From: Kitasatospora sp. NBC_01246
GTDB lineage: Bacteria; Actinomycetota; Actinomycetes; Streptomycetales; Streptomycetaceae
DNA length: 64,000 nt
NCBI RefSeq assembly: GCF_036226505.1
Contig: NZ_CP108484.1
Location: 1,860,001-1,924,000 of the forward strand
Direction: 5' to 3'
Both the position numbers and the translations under genes were made by a program. A model generated the notes under the pieces. That model had not been told where the DNA came from, ran no database searches, and saw only the letters and a program-made list of their open reading frames with translations. This document shows positions 16,812 to 27,380 of this stretch, piece by piece (the first letter of the stretch is position 1; every line of letters begins with the position of its first letter).

Positions 16812-19549
16812 AGCTCGGACCCCTGAAGGTCGCGCTGCGGATCGCCCGCCGCGACGCCCTGCGCGCCAAGGGCCGCAGCGCCCTCGTCATCGCCATGATC
16901 TCGCTGCCCGTGCTCGGCGTGGCCGGCGCCGACATCGTCTACCGCAGTGGCCAGCTCGCCCCGGTGGAGCGGGTCGAACGGCTGGCCGGCGGGGCCGACG
17001 CACTCGTCACCGCCTACGAGCTCGGCAGCACCGTCCAGCAGCGCCCGTTCGCCGAGGACGGCGCGCTCGCGATCGGCGTCCGGGCCAACCAGGGACCGAC
17101 CCCGGAGCAGACCCGCAGCGCCGGCGCCGACCCGGCCGCGCTGCTGAAAGAGCTGCTGCCCGGCTCGGCCCTGCTGCCGGCCGCCGCCGGTCTCAACGCC
17201 AGCGCCGGCTCGCCCAACGGCCTGGTCCGGACCGAGACCGCCGAGGCCGACCTCACCGATCCGGTCTGGAAGGGCCGGCTCGACCTGGTCGAGGGCCGCA
17301 CCCCGAACGCCGCGCACGAGGCGGCCGTCACCCGGGAGTTCCTCACCGAGTCCGGCCTGCGCCTCGGTCAGACCACCACCCTCAAGGGGCTGGAGAAGAC
17401 GCCGTTCACCCTGACCGGCGTCGTGGAGCACCCCGACGACCTCGCCAAGGTCGAGTTCGTCGGCCGCCCCGGCGAGGTCCTCGCCCCGCTGGCCGCGGCC
17501 GCGCCGGCCGCCGCCAAGCCCCCGACCGGGGCGGGCGACCGCTCGACCCCGGGCAAGCCGGCCTGGCTGCTGAAACTGCCCGCCGGGGCGACCCTCGACT
17601 GGGAGGGCGTCAAGAAGCTCAACCGGTACGGCTTCACCGCGACCTCCCGCGCGGTGGCGCTCGACCCGCCGTCCGAGTCCCAGATCACCTACCAGCGGCT
17701 GGAGTTCGGCTCCAGCAGCCCGCTGCGCTCCGACAAGGCCGTGGTGGTCGGCACCGTCGCGGGCATGGCCCTGCTGGAGGTCGCCCTGCTCGCCGGGCCG
17801 GCCTTCGCCGTCGGCGCCCGGAGGTCCCGCCGGCAGCTCGCCCTGATCGGCGCGAGCGGCGGCGACCGCGGCCACATCGCCTCCGTCGTCCTCGGCTCGG
17901 GCCTGGTGCTCGGCGCGGTCGGCGCGGTCACCGGCGTGGTGCTCGGGACCGGCCTGGTGGCCCTGACCCGGTCGTGGATCGAGGAGACCGGTGGCAGCCG
18001 GTTCGGCCACTTCGGCGTCCAGGCGCCCGACCTGCTCGCCATCGCGGTCGTCGGCGTGGTCACCGCGCTGCTCGCGGCCGCGCTGCCCGCCCTCCAGGCC
18101 GCCCGGCAGAGCGTCACCGCCGGCCTCACCGGCCGTGACACCGTCAGGCCGCCGAGCCGCTGGACCACCGCCGCCGGCATCGTGCTCTTCGTCTCCGGCG
18201 CGGCCGTCGCGCTGCTCGCCGTCGGGACCAACGACGGCACCGGCCGGGGCATCCCGGTCTTCGCCGGCCTGGACAAGATGACCCTGATGGTGCTCGCGGG
18301 GTCGGCCACCGCCGAACTCGGCCTGCTCGCCCTCACCCCGGTACTGATCGCCCTCTGCGGCCGGCTCGCCCGGTTCCTGCCGCTCGGCGGCCGGCTCGCC
18401 CTGCGCGACTCGGCCCGCCACCGCGGCCGCACCGCCCCGGCCATCGCGGCCGTGATGGCCGCCGTCGCCGGCTCGGTGGCGATCGGCCTCTACACCGCGA
18501 GCAGCGACGTCATGGACGCCGCCTCCTACCGGCCGCACAGCCCGGTCAACTCCGTCTCGCTCGGCGTGCTCACCGACAGCCCGCTGCTCCCCCAGGTGCG
18601 CGCGGCCATCGAGCAGGACCTGCCCGAGCTCGGGGAACGCGCCGATCTCGGCACCGCGGTCTACTCGTGGTGCGCGGAGTGCTCCAGCAACGTCACCGTC
18701 AAGGGCGGGGTCGGCTTCGGCTCCCGGGCCCTCGTCGTCGGCGACGCGACCGTCCTGCACAACGCCTTCGCCGTCCGCGACCCGGCCGCCGAGCAGGCGC
18801 TGGCCGCCGGCAAGGCCGTGGTCTTCGACCGCTCCCTGCTCAGCGGCGACAAGGTCGTGCTCCAGCTGACGGGTGGCTTCACCGCCCCGCCGCAGCCGGG
18901 TGCCGCCCCGGCGCAGGAGATCCGGGAGATCCCCGTCGACGCCGTCGTGGTCGAGAACCCGACCGCCGCCCGGTACGGGGTCGGCGTCATCGGCACCCGG
19001 ACGATCACCGGACTGGGTCTCACGACGAAGCCCAGCGGCTCGGTCTGGCTGCCGTCCACCGCGCCGGACCGCAAGGCGACGCAGCGGGCCGCGGCCACCG
19101 CCGACCGCATCCTGCCGAGCGCCCTGCTCGACGTGGAGCGCGGGTTCGAGCCGAAGAGCGACGTACCGACCATCGCCCTCACCGGCTTCGCCGCCCTGGT
19201 CGTGCTCGGCGCCGCGTGCATCGCCACCGGCCTCGCCGCCGCCGACTCCCGGCGCGACCAGGCGACCCTCGCCGCGGTCGGCGCGCCGCCGGGGATCCGC
19301 CGGACCCTCTCCGGCATCCAGTGCGCGCTGATCGCCGTCCTGGGCGCGGCCCTCGGCACGATCAACGGGTTCGTCCCGGCGGTCGCCCTGCTGATGGCCC
19401 GTGACGTCGCCAACCAGGCTGGCAGCAGCACGATCGTGGTGCCCTGGGCGAACATCGGGCTCACCACCGTCGCCGTCCCACTGTTCGCCGGACTGCTGGC
19501 CGTCCTGTTCACCCGCGCCGACGCGCCGCTCACCCGCCGGCTCGGCTGA
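16808..19549 (+). CDS. FtsX-like ABC transporter permease
   Basis: A 913-residue permease. A first helix near residues 25-45 (SALVIAMISLPVLGVAGADI) is followed by a long extracellular domain. Then come three helices around residues 315-440 with the FtsX pattern (ALIGASGGDRGHIASVVLGS, AALPALQAARQSVTAGLTGR). The second half repeats the layout, ending in helices after residue ~790 (TLAAVGAPPGIRRTLSGIQC). This is the duplicated FtsX/MacB form of ~850-900 residues. With the preceding ATPase it forms a complete exporter or mechanotransmission machine. A histidine kinase partner, as in Bce systems, is absent, so antibiotic sensing is not implied. The two genes overlap by four bases. Confidence 0.93.
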
Positions 19550-19566
19550 GCCCGCACCGTCCCCCC

Positions 19567-19605
19567 GGGCGCCGTCCCCCCGCACCGCGCGGGGGGACGG
19601 CGCCC
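19567..19605 (+). terminator. Hairpin terminator after the ABC transporter operon
   Basis: A perfect 17-base-pair stem (19567-19583 with 19589-19605) and 5-base loop, starting 17 bases past the permease stop. Confidence 0.75.
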
Positions 19606-19689
19606 GTCCGCACGTCCCGTCCCGCCCGGCGCCCCCGGCACCGTCGTACGCTGACGATCACCCTCTCCCGGCCTCCCGAAGGTGGCGTC

Positions 19690-20304
19690 TTGAACCGACC
19701 GACCGCACCCGTGACCGCCCGCACCGCGACCTCCGCCGACGTCGACGCGATCGTCGCCACCCTGACCTCCGCGTTCTTCGACGACCCGCTCTGGGGCCCG
19801 GCGTTCCCCGACCGCGAGCGACGGGCGGCCCAGGCCTCCGCGATGTGGCGCCTGTTCGCCACCTCCGCCCTGCGCTACCCCTGGACCCTGGTGACGCCGA
19901 ACGTGGAGTCCGCCGCGCTGTGGATCCCGCCCGGCGGCAACGACCTCAGCCCCGACGAGGAGGAGGGCCTGGAGGACTTCCTGGTCGGCATCACCGACCG
20001 GGCCACCGCCGACGGCCTGCTCGCGATCCTCGCGGACCTCGAAGCGGCCCACCCGAGAAGCGAACCGCACTTCTTCCTGAGCCTGCTGGCCACCCACGGC
20101 GACCACCGCGGCCACGGCTTCGGCATGGGCCTGCTCGCCGAGAACCTGGCCCGGATCGACGCCCTCGGCGCGGCCGCCTACCTGGAGTCCTGCAACCCCG
20201 CCAACAATGAGCGCTACGCCCGGGCGGGCTTCACCGAACTCGACCGGATCACCGTCCCGTCCGGCCACACCGTCTCCACCATGTGGCGCCCGGCCCGCCA
20301 CTGA
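19690..20304 (+). CDS. GNAT-family N-acetyltransferase
   Basis: A 204-residue acetyltransferase. The acetyl-CoA loop is in LATHGDHRGHGFGMGLLAEN (the Q/RxxGxG/A motif appears as HRGHGFG). The closing strand and helix AAYLESCNPANNERYARAGF are typical GNAT, and the N-terminal FFDDPLWGPAFPDRERRAAQ is shared by a streptomycete subgroup. The start is a TTG at 19690, 10 bases after a GAAGGTGG ribosome site. The substrate is unknown: small amine, aminoglycoside or protein N-terminus are all possible. It stands alone between two terminator-like regions. Confidence 0.85.
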   Translation: MNRPTAPVTARTATSADVDAIVATLTSAFFDDPLWGPAFPDRERRAAQASAMWRLFATSALRYPWTLVTPNVESAALWIPPGGNDLSPDEEEGLEDFLVGITDRATADGLLAILADLEAAHPRSEPHFFLSLLATHGDHRGHGFGMGLLAENLARIDALGAAAYLESCNPANNERYARAGFTELDRITVPSGHTVSTMWRPARH

Positions 20305-20483
20305 GCCGCCACCCGGCGCGGCGCCCACCCGCCCGCACCCGGCGCGGGCGGCGCCGTCGCCGGGACCGGGACCGCCGGACGCCCGGACGGCCCTGCGCCC
20401 GGGCGCCGGCCCCGGGTTGACACCGCCTCCGGCCGGGCCCGCGCCTGTGGCCCCGGCGGCCCGGTGGTGGCAGAGTGGCGCCC

Positions 20484-21242
20484 ATGTGCGGCCGATTCGT
20501 CTCCACCACCACGCCCCAGGACCTGCTCGGCCTGCTCGGGGTGACCGGCTGGAACCCGGCCGAGACCCTCGCGCCGAGCTGGAACGTCGCCCCCACGGAC
20601 CCGGTGTGGACGGTGCTGGAACGGGTCGACCGCGAGACCAGCGAACTCGCCCGCCGGCTCCGCCCGGTGCGGTGGGGCCTGGTCCCCTCCTGGTCCAAGG
20701 ACCCGGCCACGGGCGCCAGGCTGATCAACGCCCGGGCCGAGACGGTGCACGAGAAGCCCGCCTTCCGCTCCGCCTTCGCCAAGCGCCGCTGCGTCCTGCC
20801 TGCCGACGGCTACTACGAGTGGGTGCGGGTGCCCGCCGCCGAGGGCCGCAAGGCCTACAAGCAGCCCTACTACCTCCACCCCCGCGCCGGCGGCCCGCTG
20901 GTGATGGCCGGGCTGTACGAGTTCTGGCGGGACCGCTCGCTGCCCGAGGACGACCCGGCGGCCTGGCTCACCACCGCCACGATCATCACCACCGACGCCA
21001 CCGACGCGGCCGGCCGCGTCCACGACCGGATGCCGCTCACCATCGGCCCGGCCGACCTGGACGCCTGGCTCGACCCGGAGCACGACGACCCGGTGGAGCT
21101 GCGGCGGCTCCTGCACGCCCCGGCCGGGGACGAACTCGCGGTCCGGGCGGTCTCCACCACCGTCAACAGCGTCCGCAACAACGGCGCCGCCCTGCTGGAC
21201 GCGGTACCGGACCCGGTGGGCCACGGCGACGGGCCGGGCTGA
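20484..21242 (+). CDS. SRAP (YedK/HMCES) family abasic-site processing protein
   Basis: A 252-residue SOS-response-associated peptidase. The protein must start MCGRF, because Cys2 becomes the new N-terminal nucleophile that forms a thiazolidine crosslink with abasic sites in single-stranded DNA. The ATG at 20484 gives exactly that. Other conserved parts are the WNVAPTD segment (Asn binding DNA), NARAETVHEKPAFRSAF with the active-site Glu, CVLPADGYYEW, and the terminal VSTTVNSVRNNG. Its length is normal. An in-frame ATG nine bases earlier would block the chemistry and is rejected. Confidence 0.93.
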   Translation: MCGRFVSTTTPQDLLGLLGVTGWNPAETLAPSWNVAPTDPVWTVLERVDRETSELARRLRPVRWGLVPSWSKDPATGARLINARAETVHEKPAFRSAFAKRRCVLPADGYYEWVRVPAAEGRKAYKQPYYLHPRAGGPLVMAGLYEFWRDRSLPEDDPAAWLTTATIITTDATDAAGRVHDRMPLTIGPADLDAWLDPEHDDPVELRRLLHAPAGDELAVRAVSTTVNSVRNNGAALLDAVPDPVGHGDGPG

Positions 21243-21441
21243 CCGAGCACCCGCCGGCGGGCCACCGGTCCCGGGCCGGGGCACGACGCCCGGGACATGG
21301 CCCGGGCGCGGCCGGACGGCGGCCGGGCGGAAGAGACGGCCGGTGCCCCAGGCGGCCGGGACACCGGGTGGCGGAGCTTGGATGGCACGCCCGCCTCGAC
21401 GGGCGACGTCATCCGTCCTCGCCACCCGATGGGGAACCCAC

Positions 21442-24400
21442 ATGTCCGCACAGTCCGCGCAGCTCACCCTCCACGACACCCGCCGCGCCCGCTGCCTGCC
21501 CGACCTGCTCGACCGGCAGGTGGCCGAGCGGCCGGACGCCGTCGCCGTGACCGGCCGCGGCGCACACCTCGGCTTCCGGGACCTCCGCGCCGCCGCCGCC
21601 GGCCTGGGCGCCCACCTGCACCAGCTCGGCGTGGCGGCCGACGACTGCGTCGGCCTCTACGTCGACCCCTCGCCGGAGCTGATGGTGGGCGCCTGGGGCA
21701 TCCTCTACGCCGGCGCCGCCTATCTGCCACTGTCCCCGGAGTACCCCGAGGACCGGATCCGCTACATGATCGAGGACAGCCGGACCGGGGTGATCGTCAC
21801 CCAGGAGCACCTGCGCACCCGGCTGGCCGGACTCGTCCCGCCGGGCACCCGGATCCTCGTCCCCGCCGGCCCGGACCGGGCGCCCGGGACACCCGGCGCG
21901 GCCGGAGCCGACGACGCGCCCCCGTTCCCGCACCAGAGCCGGGGCCCGGCGAGCCCCCGGCCGGAGTCGCTCGCCTACGTCATCTACACCTCCGGCAGCA
22001 CCGGCCGCCCCAAGGGAGTGATGATCGAGCACCGGAGCATCGTGTCCCAGCTGCGCTGGCTGGTCGCCGACGGCCACCTCGGGCCGGACGCCGCCGTGCT
22101 GCAGAAGACGCCGATGAGCTTCGACGCGGCGCAGTGGGAGATCCTGGCACCGGCCGGCGGCGCGCGGGTCGTGCTCGGCGCCCCCGGCGTCTACCGGGAC
22201 CCGGAAGCCCTGATCGACACCGTCCGGGAGTACGGGGTGACCACGCTGCAGTGCGTGCCCACCCTGCTCCAGGCGCTGCTGGACACCGAGCGGCTGGGCG
22301 ACTGCGGCACGCTGCGGCGGCTGTACTCGGGCGGCGAGGCGCTCTCGCGCCGGCTCGCCCGGGCGCTCACCGCCGAGCTGCCGCAGGCCGCGCTGGTCAA
22401 CCTCTACGGGCCGACCGAGTGCACCATCAACGCGACCGCCCACCTCGTCGACCCCGCCGCCGTGGGCGAGGACGCCGGGTCGGTGCCGATCGGCGTGCCG
22501 GTCGACCGCACCCACTGCTTCGTGCTCGACGGGGACCTGGCGCCGGTGGAGCCCGGCGCCACCGGCGAGCTCCACCTGAGCGGTGTCCAGCTCGCCCGCG
22601 GCTACCTGAACCGGCCCGACCTGACGGCGGAGCGCTTCGTCGCCTCGCCCCACCTCCCGGGCGAGCGGCTGTACCGCACCGGGGACCTCGCCCACTGGAA
22701 CCCGGACGGCACGCTCCAGTGCGCCGGCCGGGTGGACAACCAGGTCAAGCTGCGGGGCTACCGGGTCGAGCTGGACGAGATCGCGCTCGCCATCGAGGAG
22801 CACACCTGGGTCCGCCGGGCGGCGGCGATCGTCACCGACGACCCCCGGACGGGCCACCGGAACCTGGTGGCCTGCGTCGAACTGGACCCCAAGGAGGCGG
22901 CCCTGATGGACCAGGGCAGCCACGGCGGCCACCACCGGTCCAAGGCGAGCCGGCTCCAGGTCCGGGCGCAGCTGTCCGACCCCGGGGTGCGGGACGCCGC
23001 CGAACTGGCGGGCCGGCCGGTGGTGGCGCTGCCCGGCGGGCGGGAGAGCGAGCGGCAGCGGCGCGAGACCTTCGCCCGCAAGACCTACCGCTTCTACGAG
23101 GGCGGCCGGGTCACCCGCGACGACCTTCTGGCGCTGCTCGCGCCGCCGGCCGCCCCGGCGGGCCCCGTCACGCCGCGCACCGGCGAGCCGGATCTCGCCG
23201 AACTGGGCTTGATCCTGCGGTGGTTCGGCCAGTTCCACAGCTCGGAGCGGCTGCTGCCGAAGTACGCGTACGCCTCCCCGGGCGCGCTGTACGCCACCCA
23301 GCTGTACCTGGAGACCGGCGGGACCGGCGGCCTCGACGCCGGCGTGTACTACTACCACCCGGTCGAGCACGCCCTGGTCCGGGTCGGCGAGGGTACCGGG
23401 GGCCCGGGCCTCACCGTCCACTTCCTCGGCAAGCGGCGCGCGATCGCGCCCGTCTACCGGAACAACATCCTGGAGGTGCTGGAGTTCGAGGCGGGTCACA
23501 TGCTGGGCGTGTTCGAGGAGGTGCTGCCCGCCCACGGGCTGGCCGTCCGGCCGGTCGGCCTGCTGCCGTCCGTCCGGGCCGGGCTGGACGTGGCCGAGGA
23601 GGACCACTACCTCGGCACCTTCGCGATCGTGCCCGCCGACGGCCGGCCGGCGGCGGACCGCACCGAGTACTACGTCCAGGCCCACCCCGGTGGCGTCGAG
23701 GGCCTGGCCGCCGGCCAGTACCGCTGGACGGACGGCGGGTTGGCGCGGATCTCGGACGAGCTGGTGCGGTCGCGGGACGTGATCGCGATCAACCAGCAGG
23801 TGTACGAGCGGGCCGGCTTCGGCATCACCGCCGTCGGCCGGGCCGAGGAGCCGTGGCTGGAGTACCTCGGTCTCGGCACCGCCCTGCACCGGCTCCAGCG
23901 GGGCGGCCTCGCCCTCGGCCTCGGGTTCATGTCCTCCGGCTACAGCTCGAACACCGGGCACCCGCTGCCGTCCGCCCGGCGGATCGACGCGGTGCTGGCC
24001 TCCTGCGGGATCGCGCCGGGCCCGTCGTACTTCTTCCTCGGCGGGAAGGTGAGCGAGGAGCAGATCCGCAGCGAGGGCATGATCGAGGACGCCGTCCACA
24101 TGAAGGGTCCGGCCGAGATCGTCCGGGACGAACTGGCCGCCGTCCTGCCCGACTACATGCTCCCCAACCGGGTGCTCGTCCTCGACGAGCTGCCGCTGAC
24201 CGCCAACGGCAAGGTCGACGCGAAGGCGCTGGCCGCCGGTGCGGCGGTCCGGACGGCGGACGCGGGCGGGCCGAAGGTCGCGCCGTCGACGCCGACCGAG
24301 CACCGGCTCGCGGCCGCCTGGGGCGGGGCGCTGAGGTACCAGGAGGTCTCGGTGCGGGACGACTTCTTCGCCGCCGGCGGCAACTCGCTGATCGCCGTGG

Positions 24401-25317
24401 CGCTGATCAACCGGCTGAACCGGGAGTTCGGCACCCGGCTGCCGCTGCAGGTCCTCTTCGAGAGCCCGAGGCTGGCCGACCTGGCCGCCCGGATCGACGA
24501 GGACACCGGTGAGCCCGGCTCGCGGCTGGTGCCGCTGCACCGCGCGGGCACCGGCGACCCGGTGTTCTGCTGGCCGGGGCTCGGCGGCTACCCGATGAAC
24601 CTGCGGCTGCTCGGGAGCACCGTGGGCCGCCCGTTCTACGGCATCCAGGCGCACGGCATCAACGCCGGTGAGACGCCGTACCCGACGATCCGGGAGATGG
24701 CCGCGGCCGACCTCGCCGAGATCCGCCGGGTGCGGCCGGAGGGCCCCTACACCCTGTGGGGCTACTCCTTCGGCGCCCGGGTCGCCTTCGAGACGGCCTG
24801 GCAGCTGGAACAGGCCGGCGAGCGGGTCGCGGACCTGCTGCTGATCTGCCCCGGCAACCCGGAGCTGCGGCGCGGCGGCGGCGAGCGGCACGGACGCGAG
24901 GCCTCGTACCGCGACCCGGCCTACGTGGCGATCCTCTACTCGGTGTTCGCCGGCTCGGTCCGCGGGCCCGACCTGGAGGCCTGCCTGGCCGAGGCGCACG
25001 ACGAGGACGGCTTCACGGCCTTCGTGCACCGCCTGCTGCCGGAGCTGGGCGAGGAGTTGATCCGCCGGATCGCCCGGATCGTCGGGGAGACCTACGAGTT
25101 CGACTACAGCTTCGGCGAACTCGCGCAGCGGCGGCTGGACGCGCCGGTGACCATCGTCAAGGCCGCCGGTGACGACTACTCCTTCATCGAGGGGAGTTCG
25201 GGGTACTCGGCCGCGCCGCCGGTCGTCGTCGAACTGAGCGGCGACCACTACGGCGTGCTCAGGGAGCGGGGCGTCGGCGAACTGGTCGCCGCGATCCGGG
25301 CCCGGCCGGCCGGCTGA
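21442..25317 (+). CDS. indC: Indigoidine synthetase, single-module NRPS (A-Ox-T-TE)
   Basis: A 1291-residue protein that follows the BpsA/IndC plan along its whole length. It has an adenylation domain (YVIYTSGSTGRPKG; TPMSFDAAQWEIL; NLYGPTECTINAT). An FMN oxidase domain is inserted in the A C-terminal subdomain from about residue 540 (FARKTYRFYEGG, LRWFGQFHSSERLLPKYAYA) to ~880. The A10 lysine follows in TANGKVDAKAL (~919), then a carrier domain with Ser in FFAAGGNSLIAV (~980), and a thioesterase with GYSFGA (~1106). Known enzymes of this form activate L-glutamine, oxidise it and release two cyclised units that become the blue pigment indigoidine. The phosphopantetheinyl transferase must be elsewhere. 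No indA/indB neighbours are present. The ATG at 21442 begins the protein at the BpsA-like N-terminus. It stands alone with its own terminator. Confidence 0.95.
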   Translation: MSAQSAQLTLHDTRRARCLPDLLDRQVAERPDAVAVTGRGAHLGFRDLRAAAAGLGAHLHQLGVAADDCVGLYVDPSPELMVGAWGILYAGAAYLPLSPEYPEDRIRYMIEDSRTGVIVTQEHLRTRLAGLVPPGTRILVPAGPDRAPGTPGAAGADDAPPFPHQSRGPASPRPESLAYVIYTSGSTGRPKGVMIEHRSIVSQLRWLVADGHLGPDAAVLQKTPMSFDAAQWEILAPAGGARVVLGAPGVYRDPEALIDTVREYGVTTLQCVPTLLQALLDTERLGDCGTLRRLYSGGEALSRRLARALTAELPQAALVNLYGPTECTINATAHLVDPAAVGEDAGSVPIGVPVDRTHCFVLDGDLAPVEPGATGELHLSGVQLARGYLNRPDLTAERFVASPHLPGERLYRTGDLAHWNPDGTLQCAGRVDNQVKLRGYRVELDEIALAIEEHTWVRRAAAIVTDDPRTGHRNLVACVELDPKEAALMDQGSHGGHHRSKASRLQVRAQLSDPGVRDAAELAGRPVVALPGGRESERQRRETFARKTYRFYEGGRVTRDDLLALLAPPAAPAGPVTPRTGEPDLAELGLILRWFGQFHSSERLLPKYAYASPGALYATQLYLETGGTGGLDAGVYYYHPVEHALVRVGEGTGGPGLTVHFLGKRRAIAPVYRNNILEVLEFEAGHMLGVFEEVLPAHGLAVRPVGLLPSVRAGLDVAEEDHYLGTFAIVPADGRPAADRTEYYVQAHPGGVEGLAAGQYRWTDGGLARISDELVRSRDVIAINQQVYERAGFGITAVGRAEEPWLEYLGLGTALHRLQRGGLALGLGFMSSGYSSNTGHPLPSARRIDAVLASCGIAPGPSYFFLGGKVSEEQIRSEGMIEDAVHMKGPAEIVRDELAAVLPDYMLPNRVLVLDELPLTANGKVDAKALAAGAAVRTADAGGPKVAPSTPTEHRLAAAWGGALRYQEVSVRDDFFAAGGNSLIAVALINRLNREFGTRLPLQVLFESPRLADLAARIDEDTGEPGSRLVPLHRAGTGDPVFCWPGLGGYPMNLRLLGSTVGRPFYGIQAHGINAGETPYPTIREMAAADLAEIRRVRPEGPYTLWGYSFGARVAFETAWQLEQAGERVADLLLICPGNPELRRGGGERHGREASYRDPAYVAILYSVFAGSVRGPDLEACLAEAHDEDGFTAFVHRLLPELGEELIRRIARIVGETYEFDYSFGELAQRRLDAPVTIVKAAGDDYSFIEGSSGYSAAPPVVVELSGDHYGVLRERGVGELVAAIRARPAG

Positions 25318-25323
25318 GCGGTC

Positions 25324-25354
25324 GGCCCTCCCGTCCCGGCGGAGCGGGAGGGCC
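25324..25354 (+). terminator. Hairpin terminator after indC
   Basis: GGCCCTCCCG (25324-25333) pairs with CGGGAGGGCC (25345-25354), a 10-base-pair stem beginning seven bases past the stop. Confidence 0.65.
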
Positions 25355-25509
25355 GCCGGCGGACCGGCGCCGCCGGGTGATCACCCGCCCGGCGGCGCCG
25401 CCGTGCCGGACCGTCCCGCCGGCCGCCCCCTCTTCACCGATTGACGATGACATGCCATTGTCGGGGGCGCCACCCGGACCGCCCGTCCGGGCCGAGGAGA
25501 GGAAGACCC

Positions 25510-27210
25510 TTGGCCGTACCCCCGCTGATCCGCCGCGGGCCGAGGCCCGGCGGCCCGGCCCGCCGGGCCGCCCGCCTGCTCGGCGCCGTCGTCCTCGCCC
25601 TCACCGGCGCGCTGACCGCCGCCGGCCCCGCGCACGCCGACTTCGGCACCGATTACCACGACCCGCTCACCGCCGCGAAGCCGCTCACCCGGCCGGACAC
25701 CCGCGCCTGCACCGTCGAGGCGATGCACGACCAGCCGTTCCGGGACGGCTACGGCAACCCGCCCGACACCCCGTACACCGCCACCGTCACCCCGCCCGCC
25801 GCCTGCGCCGGACCCTGGTCGGCGGTCGTGCTGACCCTGCACGGGCAGGTCGCCGGGCGGCAGTTCGACCGGCTGTTCACCGTCCGGGTCGGCGGCGTGG
25901 AGGTCCTGCTCTCTTCCACCCCCGAGCCCTCCGCCGACGGCATCGGATGGACGGTCGAACGGGACGTCACCCGGTACGCGCCGCTGTTCGCCGGCGGCCC
26001 GCAGCCGTTCGCCTTCGACCTCGCCAACGTCACCGACGCCACCTACACCGGCGTCTTCCGGATCACCGCCGAGCTCACCTTCTACACCACCTCCGCCCGG
26101 TGGCCCGCCGCCCGCACCGCCGACCGGCTGCTCACCACCGGGCCGTTCGGGCTCACCCAGGCCGCCCCGACCGCCACCCGCGACCTCGCCTTCCCGCCGA
26201 ACCTGGAACGCCTGACCGCCGAGGTGTACGCCCGGGGCGGCGGCGCCTGCGAGGAGTTCGCGTACGCCTCCGCGCCCGACGCGTTCGTCGGCGCGAACCC
26301 CGGGCTGGGCGCCTGCGGCAAGGGCCCGTTCCGCGAGCTGCGGCTGACCGTGGACGGCCGGGTGGCCGGCGCGGTCTGGCCGTACCCCGTGATCTACACC
26401 GGCGGCTGGGACCCGCTGCTCTGGCGGCCCACCCCCGGCATCTTCGCCTTCGACCTGCCCGCCTACCGGCTCGACCTCACCCCGTACGTCGGCCTGCTGC
26501 TGGACGGCCGCCCGCACGCCGTCGGCATCACCGTCAACGCGGCCGAGGCCCAGGGCAACGACGTCTGGACGGGCCAGGTCAACCTGTTCGCCGAGGTCGA
26601 CCACGGCGCCGCCCGCACCACCGGGGCGCTCACCGACCACGCGGTCGCCCCGGAGGCCGCCGTCTCCACCGCGCTGACCGACCACGGCGGCGGCAGCGGC
26701 GACTGGTCCGTCACCGCGGGCCGGCACGACCGGGCCCGCGGCTGGGTACAGACCTCGCACGGCCGGGTCACCACCGAGGTCCGCGACACCCTCGTCTTCG
26801 GCTCCACCCAGCGGTTCCGGGACAGCGGCAACGACCTGACGCTGCGCAACCGCACCGACCTGACCCGCACCACCAGCACCTGGGGCGACGGGCCGCGGCG
26901 CACCACCACCGTGCACGAGGGCGCGCCGCTGGACGTCGACTACCGCGTCACCCACGACGCGGCCGGCGCGAACGACCAGGTCACCACCATGAACCTCGGC
27001 TACCACCGGGACACCACCGGCACGGTCGGCGGCCGGACCACCGAGCGTTCCGCCGTCGACCACACCCTGCGCCCGACCGCCCACCGGCACGACGGCGACA
27101 GCACCGTCCGCACCGGCGGCTCCGTCGAGGACTACCGCAGCACCGGGCCCGACGGCCCGTACCACCGCTCCCTCACCACCGTGGACGGCTGGCCGACCGA
27201 CCGGGGGTGA
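25510..27210 (+). CDS. Secreted PNGase A-like protein (peptide-N4-asparagine amidase A family)
   Basis: A 566-residue exported protein. Positively charged N-terminal residues (IRRGPRPGGPARRAAR) are followed by a hydrophobic core LLGAVVLALTGALTAAGPAHA ending in an AxA cleavage site. The mature part matches the PNGase A family: CTVEAMHDQPFRDGYG, VVLTLHGQVAGRQFDRLFTV, EVLLSSTPEPS, GIGWTVERDVTRYAPLF, and later EEFAYASAPD and PVIYTGGWDPLLWRPTPGI. Such enzymes release N-linked glycans from glycopeptides. This one could help scavenge plant or fungal glycoproteins. The start is a TTG at 25510 with a good ribosome site (GAGAGGAAG); the upstream in-frame ATGs lack one. Confidence 0.85.
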   Translation: MAVPPLIRRGPRPGGPARRAARLLGAVVLALTGALTAAGPAHADFGTDYHDPLTAAKPLTRPDTRACTVEAMHDQPFRDGYGNPPDTPYTATVTPPAACAGPWSAVVLTLHGQVAGRQFDRLFTVRVGGVEVLLSSTPEPSADGIGWTVERDVTRYAPLFAGGPQPFAFDLANVTDATYTGVFRITAELTFYTTSARWPAARTADRLLTTGPFGLTQAAPTATRDLAFPPNLERLTAEVYARGGGACEEFAYASAPDAFVGANPGLGACGKGPFRELRLTVDGRVAGAVWPYPVIYTGGWDPLLWRPTPGIFAFDLPAYRLDLTPYVGLLLDGRPHAVGITVNAAEAQGNDVWTGQVNLFAEVDHGAARTTGALTDHAVAPEAAVSTALTDHGGGSGDWSVTAGRHDRARGWVQTSHGRVTTEVRDTLVFGSTQRFRDSGNDLTLRNRTDLTRTTSTWGDGPRRTTTVHEGAPLDVDYRVTHDAAGANDQVTTMNLGYHRDTTGTVGGRTTERSAVDHTLRPTAHRHDGDSTVRTGGSVEDYRSTGPDGPYHRSLTTVDGWPTDRG

Positions 27211-27380
27211 ACCCGGCGCCGGGTCGCACCGCTCCGGCCGCACCGGGCGGACGGTTCGACCCGGCGGGCGCCTCGCAGGCTCCGGCGGGCCGCCTGCTGG
27301 CCCCGGCGGGAACGCCGTTACCCGCCCGGTGCGCGGTAATTCGCTGGTGCGGACGACACCGGCCCTGATAGCAATGTGAC

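Noticed and set aside
21409..25248. Long minus-strand frame opposite indC
   Set aside because: Typical mirror frame of a GC-rich gene; no domains, while the plus strand is a complete indigoidine synthetase.
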